Assembly (NCBI RefSeq): GCF_010448835.1
Contig: NZ_CP048409.1
Coordinates: forward strand, 4,505,501 to 4,569,500
Direction of reading: 5' to 3'
Length of the DNA stretch: 64,000 nucleotides
From: Draconibacterium halophilum
GTDB taxonomy: Bacteria > Bacteroidota > Bacteroidia > Bacteroidales > Prolixibacteraceae
In this document: positions 44,516 through 53,793 of the stretch, piece by piece
Position numbering within the stretch: the first letter of the stretch is position 1
Layout: every line of letters starts with the position of its first letter
Translations under genes and position numbers: made by a program
Notes under the pieces: generated by a model
The model's input: the letters and a program-made list of their open reading frames with translations, nothing else
The model's database searches: none
Told to the model about the DNA's origin: nothing

Positions 44516-45034
44516 TTACCCAATAAATTTATTCTTACCTATTAATGAGAGAATTTGCATTTTGTATGTTTTGTTTGCTTCCTGAATTCGGGGTCGAATC
44601 GCAGGGAGTTTTCATTTATTCAAATTTTAGAAAAAAAAATGAAAAAATAAAGTCGGTAATTAATCTTTCACTTTTGCAAACCCCTAAACAACTGTCGCAC
44701 TAATTCCTACAGACCCATATTTTAAACACATGTTTCATAACACTCAATTTCAAGTATTACCTTTTAGTCCTAAAAGGAATATATATAGTTAGTCCTTGGC
44801 CACTTTTAACGTTATTTTTCATCCTTTTTTATATTGGATGTGAGAATAGAATGATTCACTCCTTATACCGATGAGTTTCAAAATTGTCATCCCGAAGTCG
44901 GTACTCCTAATTCAGTCTATCGGCATTAACCATTGTAAAATGTAAAATTTGCTATGCGGCATTTTACATTACAATTGGTATTATTTTATCCAGACCAAAT
45001 TTCTATATATCTTGCATCTTAAATTCAGTAAATT
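44516..45034. other. Gene-free region with two dyads upstream of the MerR gene
   Basis: No gene is seen. Dyad A, CCTTTTAG / CTAAAAGG with a 2-nt centre, spans 44760-44777 and looks like an operator. Dyad B, TGTAAAATG (44934-44942) and CATTTTACA (44960-44968), is a 9-bp stem about 67 bp before the MerR start. A GTCATCCCGAAGTCGG string (about 44887-44902) resembles Bacteroidota intergenic repeats. The imperfect -7 box TATCTTG lies at about 45007-45013. Confidence 0.4.
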
Positions 45035-45385
45035 GTGCCTTACAAAAAGCCCAAAATAGAAAAGATACTCTACTCCATTGGCGAGGTGGCCGATATGTTT
45101 GATGTAAACGTATCGCACATTCGTTATTGGGAGAATCAGTTTGAGGCACTGAAACCGGTAAAAAATAAAAAGGGCAACCGTCAGTTCACTAAAAAGGATA
45201 TTGAAACGATTCGTTTTATTTATCACCTGGTAAAAGAGCGTGGACTGACCATTGATGGCGCCCGGAAAAAAATAAAAGAAAATCCGGAAGACACATTAAA
45301 CAATTTCGAGGTGGTTAAACGTTTACAGGATATTAAACAAGAACTTCTCGCTATAAAACAAGGACTCGGAGAAAATGAAAATTAA
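45035..45385 (+). CDS. MerR-family transcriptional regulator
   Basis: Predicted 116 aa, GTG start. The N-terminal winged helix has YSIGEVADMFDVNVSHIRYWENQF and NRQFTKKDIETIRFIYHLV, with GLTIDGARKKIKEN ending the DNA-binding part. The C-terminal effector region is very short and has no metal-binding Cys, as in the small Bacteroidota MerR proteins next to Nif3-like genes. It overlaps the next gene by 11 bp, so the two are cotranscribed. Confidence 0.9.
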   Translation: MPYKKPKIEKILYSIGEVADMFDVNVSHIRYWENQFEALKPVKNKKGNRQFTKKDIETIRFIYHLVKERGLTIDGARKKIKENPEDTLNNFEVVKRLQDIKQELLAIKQGLGENEN

Positions 45386-46469
45386 AGCTATTACCAATTT
45401 TTTAGAAGATTTTGCACCCTTAAAGTTGCAGGAATCATACGACAATGCCGGATTAATTCTTGGCGATAAAAACACCGAGGTTTCGGCGGCGTTGGTTACG
45501 CTCGATGTAACCGAAGAAGTTGTTGATGAAGCGATAAAAAGAAAAGCCGGATTAATAATTGCGCACCACCCCATTATATTTTCGGGATTAAAAAAGATTA
45601 CGGGTAAAAACTATATTGAGCGCACGTTGATAAAAGCTATAAAAAACGACGTGGCAATTTATGCCGCACACACTAATCTCGACAGTGTCACAGGTGGTGT
45701 TAACGGAAAGATATGCGAAAAACTGGGGCTGGAAAATTGTAAAATTCTTCAACCTTCTGGTGGGCTGTTAAAAAAGCTGATCACCTATGTTCCGGTTGAT
45801 CATGCGAACAGTGTTCGTGAAGCAGTTTTTGCTGCCGGAGCCGGAAACATTGGAAATTACGACTCGTGCAGTTTTAATACACACGGGCAAGGCACTTTTA
45901 GAGGAAGCGACACCACAAATCCCTTTATTGGAAAAAAAGGTGAACAGCATTACGAAAATGAGATCCGTTTTGAAACTGTTTTTCCGGATTATTTGCAGGG
46001 AAAGATAATTAATGCACTGGTGCACGCTCATCCATACGAAGAAGTGGCATACGATATTTATTCGCTCGACAATAAATTCGATCAGATCGGGATGGGAATG
46101 ACAGGTACTTTACCAAAAGAAATTGATGAAAAGAAATTCCTCAAACTATTAAAAGAAACTTTTGGTACTGGCGTAATAAAACACACCGCATTAAAGAATA
46201 AAAAAGTGAGGAAAATAGCCGTTTGCGGAGGAGCAGGTTCGTTTCTTCTAAACCAGGCAATTGCTGCCGGAGCCGACGTTTTTGTAACCGGCGATTTTAA
46301 ATATCACCAGTTTTTTGATGCCGAAAATAAAATAGTTATCGCCGATATCGGACATTTTGAGAGCGAACAGTTCACTAAAGAACTTTTTTATGAGATACTT
46401 ACAAAAAAATTCCCTAAATTTGCAGTCCATTTATCAGAGGTGAATTCCAACCCGGTTTTTTACTTCTGA
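45375..46469 (+). CDS. Nif3-like dinuclear metal centre protein (GTP cyclohydrolase I type 2-like family)
   Basis: Predicted 364 aa. The two-metal site is built from AHHPIIFSGLKKI near the N-terminus, AHTNLDSVTGGVN, and the C-terminal GDFKYHQFFDAENKIVIADIGHFESEQ. A CutA/PII-like insert (about residues 128-230) makes this the long form of the family. The biochemical activity of the family is unsettled; it is widely conserved and near-universal. It belongs to a three-gene run with the MerR regulator and the zinc-ribbon protein. Confidence 0.9.
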   Translation: MKIKAITNFLEDFAPLKLQESYDNAGLILGDKNTEVSAALVTLDVTEEVVDEAIKRKAGLIIAHHPIIFSGLKKITGKNYIERTLIKAIKNDVAIYAAHTNLDSVTGGVNGKICEKLGLENCKILQPSGGLLKKLITYVPVDHANSVREAVFAAGAGNIGNYDSCSFNTHGQGTFRGSDTTNPFIGKKGEQHYENEIRFETVFPDYLQGKIINALVHAHPYEEVAYDIYSLDNKFDQIGMGMTGTLPKEIDEKKFLKLLKETFGTGVIKHTALKNKKVRKIAVCGGAGSFLLNQAIAAGADVFVTGDFKYHQFFDAENKIVIADIGHFESEQFTKELFYEILTKKFPKFAVHLSEVNSNPVFYF

Positions 46470-46497
46470 TTTTTATGTATAAAAAAATATTACGAGC

Positions 46498-47274
46498 ATG
46501 AATGCACCATATTCAAGGCAAGAAGACAAAGACATTTCAGTAGAAGAGAAATTACGCGCGTTGCATGAATTGCAAAGTGTTGTTTCTGACGTTGATAAAA
46601 TAAAAACCCTAAGGGGTGAGCTTCCGTTAGAAGTTCAGGATCTGGAAGACGAAATCGCCGGTTTGAAAACCAGATTGGTAAATTTGGACGACGAGGTTAA
46701 AAATCTGGATACTTCAATCAACAACAAAAAAATCTCGATAAAAGATTCGCAAGCGTTGATTGTAAAATACACCGAGCAGCAAAATAACGTTCGTAACAAC
46801 CGCGAATTCGATTCGCTCTCGAAAGAGATTGAGTTCCAAAACCTGGAAATCGAACTTTCGGAGAAACGGATTAAAGAATTCACCGCGGAAATGACTGAGA
46901 AGAAAGAAATCATTACTGCTTCAAAAGAACAGTTGAAAGAGCGTGAGGAAGATCTGGAAAGAAAAAAAGGTGAACTTTCAGAAATTACTGAAGAAACCAA
47001 GATAGAAGAAGATAAACTGAGATCTAAATCAGAAAAGATTGAATCCTTTATCGAACCTCGTCTGTTGGGAGCTTTTAAACGTATCCGTAAAAACGCACGT
47101 AACGGTTTAGCCGTGGTTACTATTCAGCGTGATGCCTGTGGAGGTTGCTTTAATAAAATACCACCTCAGCGCCAGTTGGATATTGCAAGTCGCAAAAAAA
47201 TTATTGTTTGCGAATATTGCGGTCGTATTTTGGTTGACCAGAATATTAACGTAGTTGAAGATATTGCTGAATAA
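46498..47274 (+). CDS. Coiled-coil protein with C4-type zinc ribbon
   Basis: Predicted 258 aa. A long charged coiled coil (about 15-190) is followed by a zinc ribbon with CGGCFNKIPPQ and CEYCGRIL (two CxxC pairs; PF02591-type). It follows the Nif3-like gene, a frequent pairing in bacteria. The molecular role is not established; some relatives have been linked to RNA or flagellar processes. Strong terminator downstream. Confidence 0.88.
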   Translation: MNAPYSRQEDKDISVEEKLRALHELQSVVSDVDKIKTLRGELPLEVQDLEDEIAGLKTRLVNLDDEVKNLDTSINNKKISIKDSQALIVKYTEQQNNVRNNREFDSLSKEIEFQNLEIELSEKRIKEFTAEMTEKKEIITASKEQLKEREEDLERKKGELSEITEETKIEEDKLRSKSEKIESFIEPRLLGAFKRIRKNARNGLAVVTIQRDACGGCFNKIPPQRQLDIASRKKIIVCEYCGRILVDQNINVVEDIAE

Positions 47275-47291
47275 GCATTAAAAATATTGAT

Positions 47292-47331
47292 AAAAAAGAG
47301 CCGGTTCATTTATTTGAATCGGCTCTTTTTT
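47292..47331. terminator. Terminator after the zinc-ribbon gene
   Basis: AAAAAAGAGCCGGTTCA pairs with TGAATCGGCTCTTTTTT (one G-U), with a short AT loop. The flanking A and T runs make it usable in both directions. Confidence 0.85.
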
Positions 47332-47723
47332 GCGCTTGTAAATCATATCTATACTCGTTTACTATAGATAACGATCATAAAAAAATCCCGGCGTCCACTC
47401 CAGGATTTTTTTTTTCATTGCATCTTATGCTTCTCTTGATTGACTCTGAAATTAAGAGTTTGTTTAATAACGGGTTTGTACTATACAAAAGTAACAGATA
47501 CGATTAAAGCAATACATTAGTTTGTGCCTAATCGGAGTAGATAAAACCAGTATTTGTTTGTGATGCCTTTCGAATTAGATCATGCCGGAATGCTTGAAGC
47601 CGAGGTTACAAATGCTTAGCAACTGCTACAATAAATCTTAAAAAGAAAAAGCCGCTTCTTCCGAAGCGACTTTATTCAACTTGAACATTATCTTTATATA
47701 ACTTTAATCTTTTGAACCAATTG
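47332..47723. other. Intergenic region with two further hairpins
   Basis: No gene is seen. A hairpin with AATCCCGG / CCAGGATT arms and long A and T flanks lies at 47379-47414. Another, GCCGCTTC-TTCC-GAAGCGAC at about 47651-47670, is followed on the minus strand by a T-run and terminates the lemA/TPM operon. The rest is AT-rich with no clear signal. Confidence 0.6.
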
Positions 47724-48515
47724 CTACCAGCTTCCACCGGCACCACCGCCGCCAAAGCTTCCGCCGCCGAAACCGCCAAAGCCTCCACCGCCAAAACTTC
47801 CGCTACCCGACGAAAAATTGCCGAATGAGCCTGATGATCGATGGCTCCCCGACATCATTCCCATAGCCAGCCAAAACGGCAGACTTCTGCCCGGTGAATA
47901 AAACCGGCCTCTTCTGCGTCTTCCCAAAATGGTTACCATTAGAATAATAAAGATAATACCAAACGGAATTCCTGCACTGCCCCCAGCATCTACTTTCTCC
48001 TGGTAATTTTCAGCAGTATATTCTCCTCTGGTAATATCCATAATGACGTTTAAGCCGGCGGCTAAACCACCATAATAATCTTCATTCTCAAAACGCGGAA
48101 TCATTTCATTATCCACAATGGTGCTGTTAACAATGGCATCGGGCAAAACGCCCTCAAGACCATACCCGGTGGCAATAAATACCTGGCCCCGGCTGCTACC
48201 AACCTTTGGCTTTACCAAAACCACCAAACCATTATCATTCCCTTTTTGGCCAACGCCCCACTTTTCGCCTAATCGTTGTGCATAATCAGCACGATCATAA
48301 CCTTCAAGATCCGGAACCGTTACCACAACTATTTGTGTTGATGTTTTTCGTGCGAACTGTTCCAGGGCACTTTCCATATTCTGTTGCTCGCTATCGCTAA
48401 GTACATTCGCAAAATCGTTTACCAAACGTGCCGGTTGCGGACGCTCGGGTACTTGTGCTAAAACACTTGTTACGGTAACTATAAGTGAAAATAGTATTAT
48501 TGTTGTTCGTTTCAT
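47724..48515 (-). CDS. TPM-domain membrane protein (YgcG-like) with Gly/Ser-rich tail
   Basis: Predicted 263 aa. Signal peptide 1-20, TPM domain (about 28-155; FANVLSDSEQQNMESALEQFARKTSTQIVVVTV and NDNGLVVLVKPK), a TM helix (about 183-200), a basic RRRRGRF stretch and a C-terminal tail of Gly/Ser/Phe repeats (FGGGGFGGFGGGSFGGGGAG). TPM proteins assist membrane-protein processes such as photosystem repair in plants; the bacterial role is poorly known. It is the last gene of lemA-TPM-TPM, the usual Bacteroidota grouping. Confidence 0.9.
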   Translation of the reverse strand: MKRTTIILFSLIVTVTSVLAQVPERPQPARLVNDFANVLSDSEQQNMESALEQFARKTSTQIVVVTVPDLEGYDRADYAQRLGEKWGVGQKGNDNGLVVLVKPKVGSSRGQVFIATGYGLEGVLPDAIVNSTIVDNEMIPRFENEDYYGGLAAGLNVIMDITRGEYTAENYQEKVDAGGSAGIPFGIIFIILMVTILGRRRRGRFYSPGRSLPFWLAMGMMSGSHRSSGSFGNFSSGSGSFGGGGFGGFGGGSFGGGGAGGSW

Positions 48516-48630
48516 TATATCTGTTTTTTATAGCTCTCTGCCTGTCGGCATCCCCTTGTGAGGGAAGAACCTTATTCAGGCAACTTTCTCTGAAAAATAT
48601 TTTCCCTTAGTAAGAAAGAAGAGTAAGATT

Positions 48631-49068
48631 TTATTTCCCAAAAGAAATTTCGTCTGATAATTCATTCACATCATCTTTCTGATAGGGAAAGTTTTCTTTT
48701 AACTGCTCCCCGGCCATAATAATACCATCGGCTAAGGCCTCAGCATACTCGCCTTCTTTCAATTTGGCAATTACCACCTCTTTAGTTGTCTCCCAAAAAT
48801 CATCAGCAACTTTTTGATTGATACCACCATCTCCAAGAATGGCAAATTTTTTATCTTCTACGGCCAGATAAAATAAGACACCATTTCGTAACTCAGTCTT
48901 GTGCATCTCTAGTTTTTCAAAGATATAAGCTGCCCTATCGAGTACGTCTCCATTACAATGTTTTTCAATGTGTACGCGAATTTCGCCCGATGTATTGGTT
49001 TCGGCCACACGAATAGCATTCGTTATTTGCAGTTTCCCAGCTTCATTAAAATATTTTTGAGCTCCCAT
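48631..49068 (-). CDS. Small TPM-domain protein
   Basis: Predicted 145 aa, no signal peptide. TPM fold: ITNAIRVAETNTSGEIRVHIEKHC, RNGVLFYLAVEDKKFAILGDGGI and LADGIIMAGEQLKENFPY. It sits between lemA and the larger TPM gene on the same strand, so one operon is likely. Confidence 0.9.
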   Translation of the reverse strand: MGAQKYFNEAGKLQITNAIRVAETNTSGEIRVHIEKHCNGDVLDRAAYIFEKLEMHKTELRNGVLFYLAVEDKKFAILGDGGINQKVADDFWETTKEVVIAKLKEGEYAEALADGIIMAGEQLKENFPYQKDDVNELSDEISFGK

Positions 49069-49171
49069 AATTTATCTTCATTTTGTGATTACTGCACTCC
49101 AGCAGAATGCATGGAAATCGTTCTCTCCCCGATGCTGAAACAAGTTCGGTTTGAGGTTCCACTTCAATTCA

Positions 49172-49750
49172 TTAAAATTGCACTTCAGGAGCCTGTTCAG
49201 CTCCTTGCTGTGCCTCGAAATATGTTTTCTTCTCGAAGCCAAACCATCCGGCATAAATTACTCTCGGAAATTTCCGAATGTAAGCATTATAAGTTTGCGT
49301 GGTTTGGTTGAAATTACGCCGCTCCACAGCAATGCGGTTTTCAGTTCCTTCCAGTTGAGCCTGTAAATCAAGAAAATTCTGATTGGCCTTTAAATCCGGG
49401 TATCTTTCTACAACTACCATTAAACGGCTTAAGGCCGAAGAAAGTCCTTCCTGCGCCTGATTAAATTGCTGTAGCGACTGTTCATTCAATTTTGTAGGAT
49501 CAACATTTACCGACGTTGCTTTCGAACGCGCCTCGATAACACTTGTAAATGTTTCCTGCTCGTGTTCGGCATATCCTTTTACGGTATTCACCAGGTTCGG
49601 GATCAAATCGGCACGGCGTTGATATACGTTCTCAACCTGTGCCCACGATGCTGTTACCTGCTCGTCCATTTCCACCATTTTGTTGTATCCACAACTCGAA
49701 AATAAAACGACACTCACTAAGGCAATCAATACAATTCTAATTCTCTTCAT
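49172..49750 (-). CDS. lemA: LemA-family lipoprotein
   Basis: Predicted 192 aa. The lipobox Cys is in VLFSSCGYN, followed by the LemA motif VENVYQRRADLIPNLVNTVKGYA and a coiled four-helix body (EARSKAT, LSRLMVVVERYPDLKANQNF, RRNFNQTTQTYNAYIRKFP). The function is unknown, but the family is often linked to TPM proteins, as here. It is the first gene of the operon; a TAAATTTG box lies at 49798-49805. Confidence 0.93.
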   Translation of the reverse strand: MKRIRIVLIALVSVVLFSSCGYNKMVEMDEQVTASWAQVENVYQRRADLIPNLVNTVKGYAEHEQETFTSVIEARSKATSVNVDPTKLNEQSLQQFNQAQEGLSSALSRLMVVVERYPDLKANQNFLDLQAQLEGTENRIAVERRNFNQTTQTYNAYIRKFPRVIYAGWFGFEKKTYFEAQQGAEQAPEVQF

Positions 49751-49797
49751 TTTCTATTTATTTGATTTTACTTTTCATTTTATTCATTATCACGGTT

Positions 49798-49805
49798 CAA
49801 ATTTA
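49798..49805 (-). promoter_or_regulatory. -7 promoter box for the lemA operon
   Basis: The minus strand reads TAAATTTG, an exact TAnnTTTG match, 47 nt before the lemA ATG. Confidence 0.55.
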
Positions 49806-49928
49806 TTCCAATAAATTTAGAACATCCACAAATATTTCCAAAAGGTGTGAAATATCAGCGGTAAATTCGGGGAAAGGCGATAATTTGCCGCTATGTTTCA
49901 TTTGAATTAAGGTAAAAGCACAGGCATC

Positions 49929-51929
49929 ATGAATTTAGCAGATTTTCAAACCGCCATATTACAGGGCATTCCAGATCAACTACCATTACCAAAACTCTAC
50001 GATGTCAATATCAATCATGCACCCAAAAGAAAAGACATATTATCGGCAAGTGAAAAAAAACTGGCACTAAAAAATGCATTGCGCTACTTTCCGGCAAAAT
50101 TTCATGAGGTGCTGGCGGCCGAATTTTTAAACGAACTGAATTCATTCGGGCGTATTTACATGTACCGGTTTCGGCCGGACTATAGAATGTATGCACGCCC
50201 TATTGATGAATATCCGGCCAAATCGAAACAGGCAGCATCCATAATGCTGATGATACAAAATAACCTCGATTACGCGGTGGCACAACACCCACACGAACTG
50301 ATTACTTATGGAGGCAACGGCGCGGTGTTTCAAAACTGGGCACAGTACCTGCTTACGATGAAATACCTGGCCGAAATGAACGATGAACAAACTTTGGTGA
50401 TGTACTCCGGACACCCAATGGGTTTGTTTCCATCGCATAAAAACGCACCACGCGTGGTTGTTACCAACGGCATGGTAATTCCAAACTATTCGAGCCGAGA
50501 CGATTACGAGCGAATGAACGCGCTCGGTGTTTCGCAATATGGACAAATGACTGCCGGATCGTACATGTACATTGGGCCGCAAGGTATTGTGCACGGTACA
50601 ACAATTACTGTAATGAACGCTGCGCGTCTGCATTCACCCGGCGATTTCGGCGGAAAAATATTTGTAACCAGCGGATTGGGCGGCATGTCGGGAGCACAAC
50701 CCAAAGCAACAGTAATTGCCGGAATGATTTGTATTATAGCCGAGGTGAATCCGAAAGCTGTTGAGGTTCGACACTGCCAGGGGTGGGTAAATGAAGTGTT
50801 TACCGATTTGGATAAAGTGATGGTCCGGGCATTAGAAGCACGCCAGAATAAAGAAGCGGTTTCGCTGGCCTACCAGGGCAATATTGTTGATCTGTGGGAA
50901 AAGCTGGCCGAAGAGAATATTCAGGTAGAACTGGGATCGGATCAAACCTCGCTGCACAATCCGTTTGCAGGTGGTTATTACCCCGCCGGACTGAGTTTTG
51001 AAGAATCGAATAAAATGATGGCCGAAGCGCCCGAACAGTTCCACGAAGAGGTTTACAAGTCTCTTCGCCGACAAGTAGCTGCTATAAATAAACTTACTCA
51101 AAACGGCATGTATTTCTGGGATTACGGCAATGCCTTTCTGCTGGAAGCAAGCAGAGCAGGTGCCGATATTACCAAAACCGATGGCGAATTTAAATACCCT
51201 TCGTACGTGCAGGATATTATGGGGCCACTGTTTTTTGATTATGGTTTTGGTCCTTTCCGTTGGGTGTGTACTTCGGGAAAAGCAGAAGACCTGGAAGTAT
51301 CGGATAAAATTGCTGCCGATGTGTTGTCGGAAATTGCAGCTTCGGCACCGGAAGAAATTACCGGACAAATGCGAGACAATATTCACTGGATTAAAGAGGC
51401 CGGAAAAAACAAACTGGTAGTAGGTTCACAAGCACGTATTTTATATGCCGACTGCACCGGACGTACAAAAATTGCCAAAGCCTTTAACGATGCCATTGCC
51501 GACGGACGAATCTCTGCACCTATTGTTTTGGGGCGCGATCACCACGATGTTTCAGGAACGGATTCGCCCTACCGCGAAACTTCGAACATTTACGATGGCT
51601 CGTCGTTTACGGCCGATATGGCCGTGCAGAATTTCGTGGGCGACGGTTTCCGCGGTGCCACCTGGATATCGTTGCACAACGGCGGTGGCGTTGGCTGGGG
51701 TGAAGTAATAAATGGTGGCTTTGGAATGACCATCGACGGCTCGGCAGAAGCCGAAGAACGCCTTAAAATGATGTTACACTGGGATGTAAACAACGGTATT
51801 TCGCGCCGCAGCTGGGCACGCAACAAACCGGCACGTTTTGCCATTGAGCAGGCGATGAAAGAAAATCCATCGCTGAAAGTTACACTTCCCGAAGAAGCTG
51901 ATGATGATTTGCTGGATGAACTTTTCTAA
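49929..51929 (+). CDS. hutU: Urocanate hydratase, long form
   Basis: Predicted 666 aa, longer than the 557-aa Pseudomonas-type enzyme and close to the eukaryotic form. It hydrates urocanate to imidazolone propionate in histidine breakdown, using tightly bound NAD+. Urocanase-type segments are visible: AQHPHELITYGGNGAVFQNWAQY, VVTNGMVIPNYSSRDDY, VTSGLGGMSGAQPKATVIAGM, WVCTSGKAEDLEVSD, and HNGGGVGWGEVINGGFGM. No hutH, hutI or folate-linked gene is beside it, so it is an orphan at this locus. Confidence 0.96.
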   Translation: MNLADFQTAILQGIPDQLPLPKLYDVNINHAPKRKDILSASEKKLALKNALRYFPAKFHEVLAAEFLNELNSFGRIYMYRFRPDYRMYARPIDEYPAKSKQAASIMLMIQNNLDYAVAQHPHELITYGGNGAVFQNWAQYLLTMKYLAEMNDEQTLVMYSGHPMGLFPSHKNAPRVVVTNGMVIPNYSSRDDYERMNALGVSQYGQMTAGSYMYIGPQGIVHGTTITVMNAARLHSPGDFGGKIFVTSGLGGMSGAQPKATVIAGMICIIAEVNPKAVEVRHCQGWVNEVFTDLDKVMVRALEARQNKEAVSLAYQGNIVDLWEKLAEENIQVELGSDQTSLHNPFAGGYYPAGLSFEESNKMMAEAPEQFHEEVYKSLRRQVAAINKLTQNGMYFWDYGNAFLLEASRAGADITKTDGEFKYPSYVQDIMGPLFFDYGFGPFRWVCTSGKAEDLEVSDKIAADVLSEIAASAPEEITGQMRDNIHWIKEAGKNKLVVGSQARILYADCTGRTKIAKAFNDAIADGRISAPIVLGRDHHDVSGTDSPYRETSNIYDGSSFTADMAVQNFVGDGFRGATWISLHNGGGVGWGEVINGGFGMTIDGSAEAEERLKMMLHWDVNNGISRRSWARNKPARFAIEQAMKENPSLKVTLPEEADDDLLDELF

Positions 51930-52106
51930 ACATTGTGTCTGTTATTAGCAGTTAAACTAAAATTTAAAACTGAAACAATGTTTTTTGCTTTAAACTTTTG
52001 TTTACGATTCTGAATTGATTTTTCAATGTCATAAATAAAACAGTAATTTTTAATACACGTAAACCTAAAAACGTTACATACATGCGCAACACATAAAAAC
52101 AAAAAA

Positions 52107-52313
52107 ATGAAACCAAGAAAAGAACTAATGGAAACGATGCACAAAGACCCTTCGAACTGGAGAGGCCTGTTCTATTTTAACCGCAAAGATCCGCGACTTA
52201 CTGTGCCGAAAATAAATGGCCTTGGCTGGACCTTTAATTTTGCCAGCATATACAGTTGGCTAATCATTGTAGCAATAATATTGATTCTTTTGGGAGCACA
52301 GTTTTTGCTGTAG
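52107..52313 (+). CDS. DUF5808-domain small membrane protein
   Basis: Predicted 68 aa. NWRGLFYFNRKDPRLTVPKINGLGWTFNFA matches the DUF5808 pattern (FYFNxxDPRxxVPKxxGxGWTxNFA), followed by a C-terminal TM helix (IYSWLIIVAIILILLGAQFLL). The function is unknown. Confidence 0.82.
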   Translation: MKPRKELMETMHKDPSNWRGLFYFNRKDPRLTVPKINGLGWTFNFASIYSWLIIVAIILILLGAQFLL

Positions 52314-52391
52314 TTTTTTTGCTTTTCTGTTAAAACACCCGGTTATAATCCGCCGCCAGCGGACACCTCCCTTTACAAAGGAATATGAGAA

Positions 52392-52474
52392 AGTACCGTC
52401 CTTTAGGACAGTGACTAATTGACAATTCAAAAATGGCTTTAGCCTATAATTGGCAAGTGGTTCAAGCCATTTTT
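52392..52474. repeat. REP-like palindrome pair in the gap after the DUF5808 gene
   Basis: GTCCTTTAGGAC (52398-52409) is a perfect 12-bp palindrome. AAAAATGGCTT (52429-52439) and AAGCCATTTTT (52464-52474) form an 11-bp stem around a 24-nt loop. Such short intergenic stem-loops recall the REP elements mobilised by TnpA-REP (RAYT) proteins in Bacteroidota; no transposase is in the window. Confidence 0.5.
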
Positions 52475-52517
52475 CTATTTCTTCTTTCAAACACCAAGCT
52501 AAAGCATGGTGCTAATA

Positions 52518-52850
52518 CTAATCAAACAACATTGAATAATACCGCGAAATTTCCTGTTGTAATTCGCCAACACCAAAGGAGCGACTTTTCCGAATGGTTT
52601 CGCGACCATCGAAAAAAACAACGATGGTAGGTGCGGCAAAAACGCTATTTTGTGCGGCAACATCAGGCAACACATCCGACTTTACGTAAACCAGCTCCAT
52701 TTTAGGAAATTCGGCTTTGGCCATTTCTTCTACCTTTGGTTTTAACACCTTGCACACCGAACACGCTTCGGTTGAAAAATAAGCTAATAGGGCAGCTCGT
52801 TCTTCTTTCAGTGTTATAAATTCGTCTATTGATTTTATTTCATTGAACAT
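52518..52850 (-). CDS. Thioredoxin-family protein
   Basis: Predicted 110 aa, no signal. Active-site CxxC is in STEACSVCKVLKPKV, and the cis-Pro strand is FAAPTIVVFFDGRE. It differs from canonical WCGPC thioredoxin; cytoplasmic thiol-disulfide exchange is likely. Confidence 0.88.
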   Translation of the reverse strand: MFNEIKSIDEFITLKEERAALLAYFSTEACSVCKVLKPKVEEMAKAEFPKMELVYVKSDVLPDVAAQNSVFAAPTIVVFFDGRETIRKSRSFGVGELQQEISRYYSMLFD

Positions 52851-52879
52851 GACAATAAATATAGTGCTTTTATGAAATT

Positions 52880-52903
52880 CATAGTTCGACTCCGCTCACT
52901 ATG
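52880..52903. repeat. Short REP-like inverted repeat between thioredoxin and CoA-binding genes
   Basis: CATAGT (52880-52885) and ACTATG (52898-52903) flank TCGACTCCGCTC. The string resembles a short intergenic motif I recall from many Bacteroidota genomes. Confidence 0.3.
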
Positions 52904-52950
52904 ACATTTGACTGGGCGCAGTTTCCCAAAGGAATTGCCTGGTAGGAATC

Positions 52951-53313
52951 CTAGTAATTTCCGATACTAAGCAGCACCAAAGTACAAGCCTCTTCGGCTT
53001 TAATACCATTGGCTTCCAGCATTACTGCGAATTCCGGATTTTCGGTACCCGGATTAAAAATAACGCGTTGTGGTTTCAATTTAAGAATATCGGTATAATA
53101 CCCTGGTTGATGTTGCGGCCCCACATAGAGTGTAACAGTATGCACATCCTCGCCGGTAGGGAAAGTTGTTTCAATTACAACATCTTCAACCAGCCCTTTA
53201 CGTTTTGCCAGTGCCACTACTTCGTGCTGGTTACTACGAAGTGCAAGAATAGCTCTGTTGGAGTATCGTGCCGGATTTTCGCTGGCACCAATAACAAGTG
53301 TTCGTTTGCCCAT
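52951..53313 (-). CDS. CoA-binding (CoA_binding_2) domain protein
   Basis: Predicted 120 aa, a stand-alone Rossmann-type domain. Motifs are TLVIGASENPARYSNRAILALR, YVGPQHQPGYYTDILKLKPQRVIFNPG, and ACTLVLLSIGNY. Stand-alone relatives have no established reaction. The gene abuts ispF with no gap. Confidence 0.88.
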   Translation of the reverse strand: MGKRTLVIGASENPARYSNRAILALRSNQHEVVALAKRKGLVEDVVIETTFPTGEDVHTVTLYVGPQHQPGYYTDILKLKPQRVIFNPGTENPEFAVMLEANGIKAEEACTLVLLSIGNY

Positions 53314-53793
53314 TTATATACGTTTTAAAAGTACAACAGCATTTACCGACATACCTTCTTCCCGGCCCTCGAAACCAAGCTTTTCGGTAGTTGTTGCCTT
53401 TACCGATATACGGTCGACATCAATTCCCAAAACATCGGCCATGCACTGTTCCATTTGCGGAATATGCGGCTTTAACTTGGGTTGCTGTGCCTGAACAGTG
53501 GAGTCGATATTAACAATCTGGTAGCCTTTCTGCTTCACCAGCTCGTACGACTTTTTTAGTAGAATTTTACTGTCTATATTTTTGAATTCGGCAGCGGTAT
53601 CAGGAAAATGTGTGCCGATGTCGCGCAGTTTAAGAGCACCCAGCATGGCATCGCAAATGGCATGTATCAGCACATCTCCATCAGAGTGCGCTACTGTTCC
53701 TTTTTGGTGTGGAATTAAAATACCGCCTAGCCACAAAGTTTCTCCTTCGGCCAGACGGTGCACATCATATCCTTGTCCAATTCTGAAATCCAT
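53314..53793 (-). CDS. ispF: 2-C-methyl-D-erythritol 2,4-cyclodiphosphate synthase
   Basis: Predicted 159 aa, normal length. Forms the cyclic diphosphate intermediate of the MEP isoprenoid pathway. Zinc and substrate motifs: GQGYDVHRLAEGETLWLGG (D8, H10), HSDGDVLIHAICDAMLGA with the third zinc His, DIGTHFPDT, and KATTTEKLGFEGREEG. The start ATG overlaps the porV stop by one base (TGATG), so translation is coupled to porV. Confidence 0.97.
   Translation of the reverse strand: MDFRIGQGYDVHRLAEGETLWLGGILIPHQKGTVAHSDGDVLIHAICDAMLGALKLRDIGTHFPDTAAEFKNIDSKILLKKSYELVKQKGYQIVNIDSTVQAQQPKLKPHIPQMEQCMADVLGIDVDRISVKATTTEKLGFEGREEGMSVNAVVLLKRI

Noticed and set aside
52260..52490. 76-aa minus-strand frame starting MKEEIEKWLEPLANYRLKPF
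   Set aside because: It reads through the REP-like stem-loops and overlaps the DUF5808 gene end; the coding pattern is that of repeat DNA.
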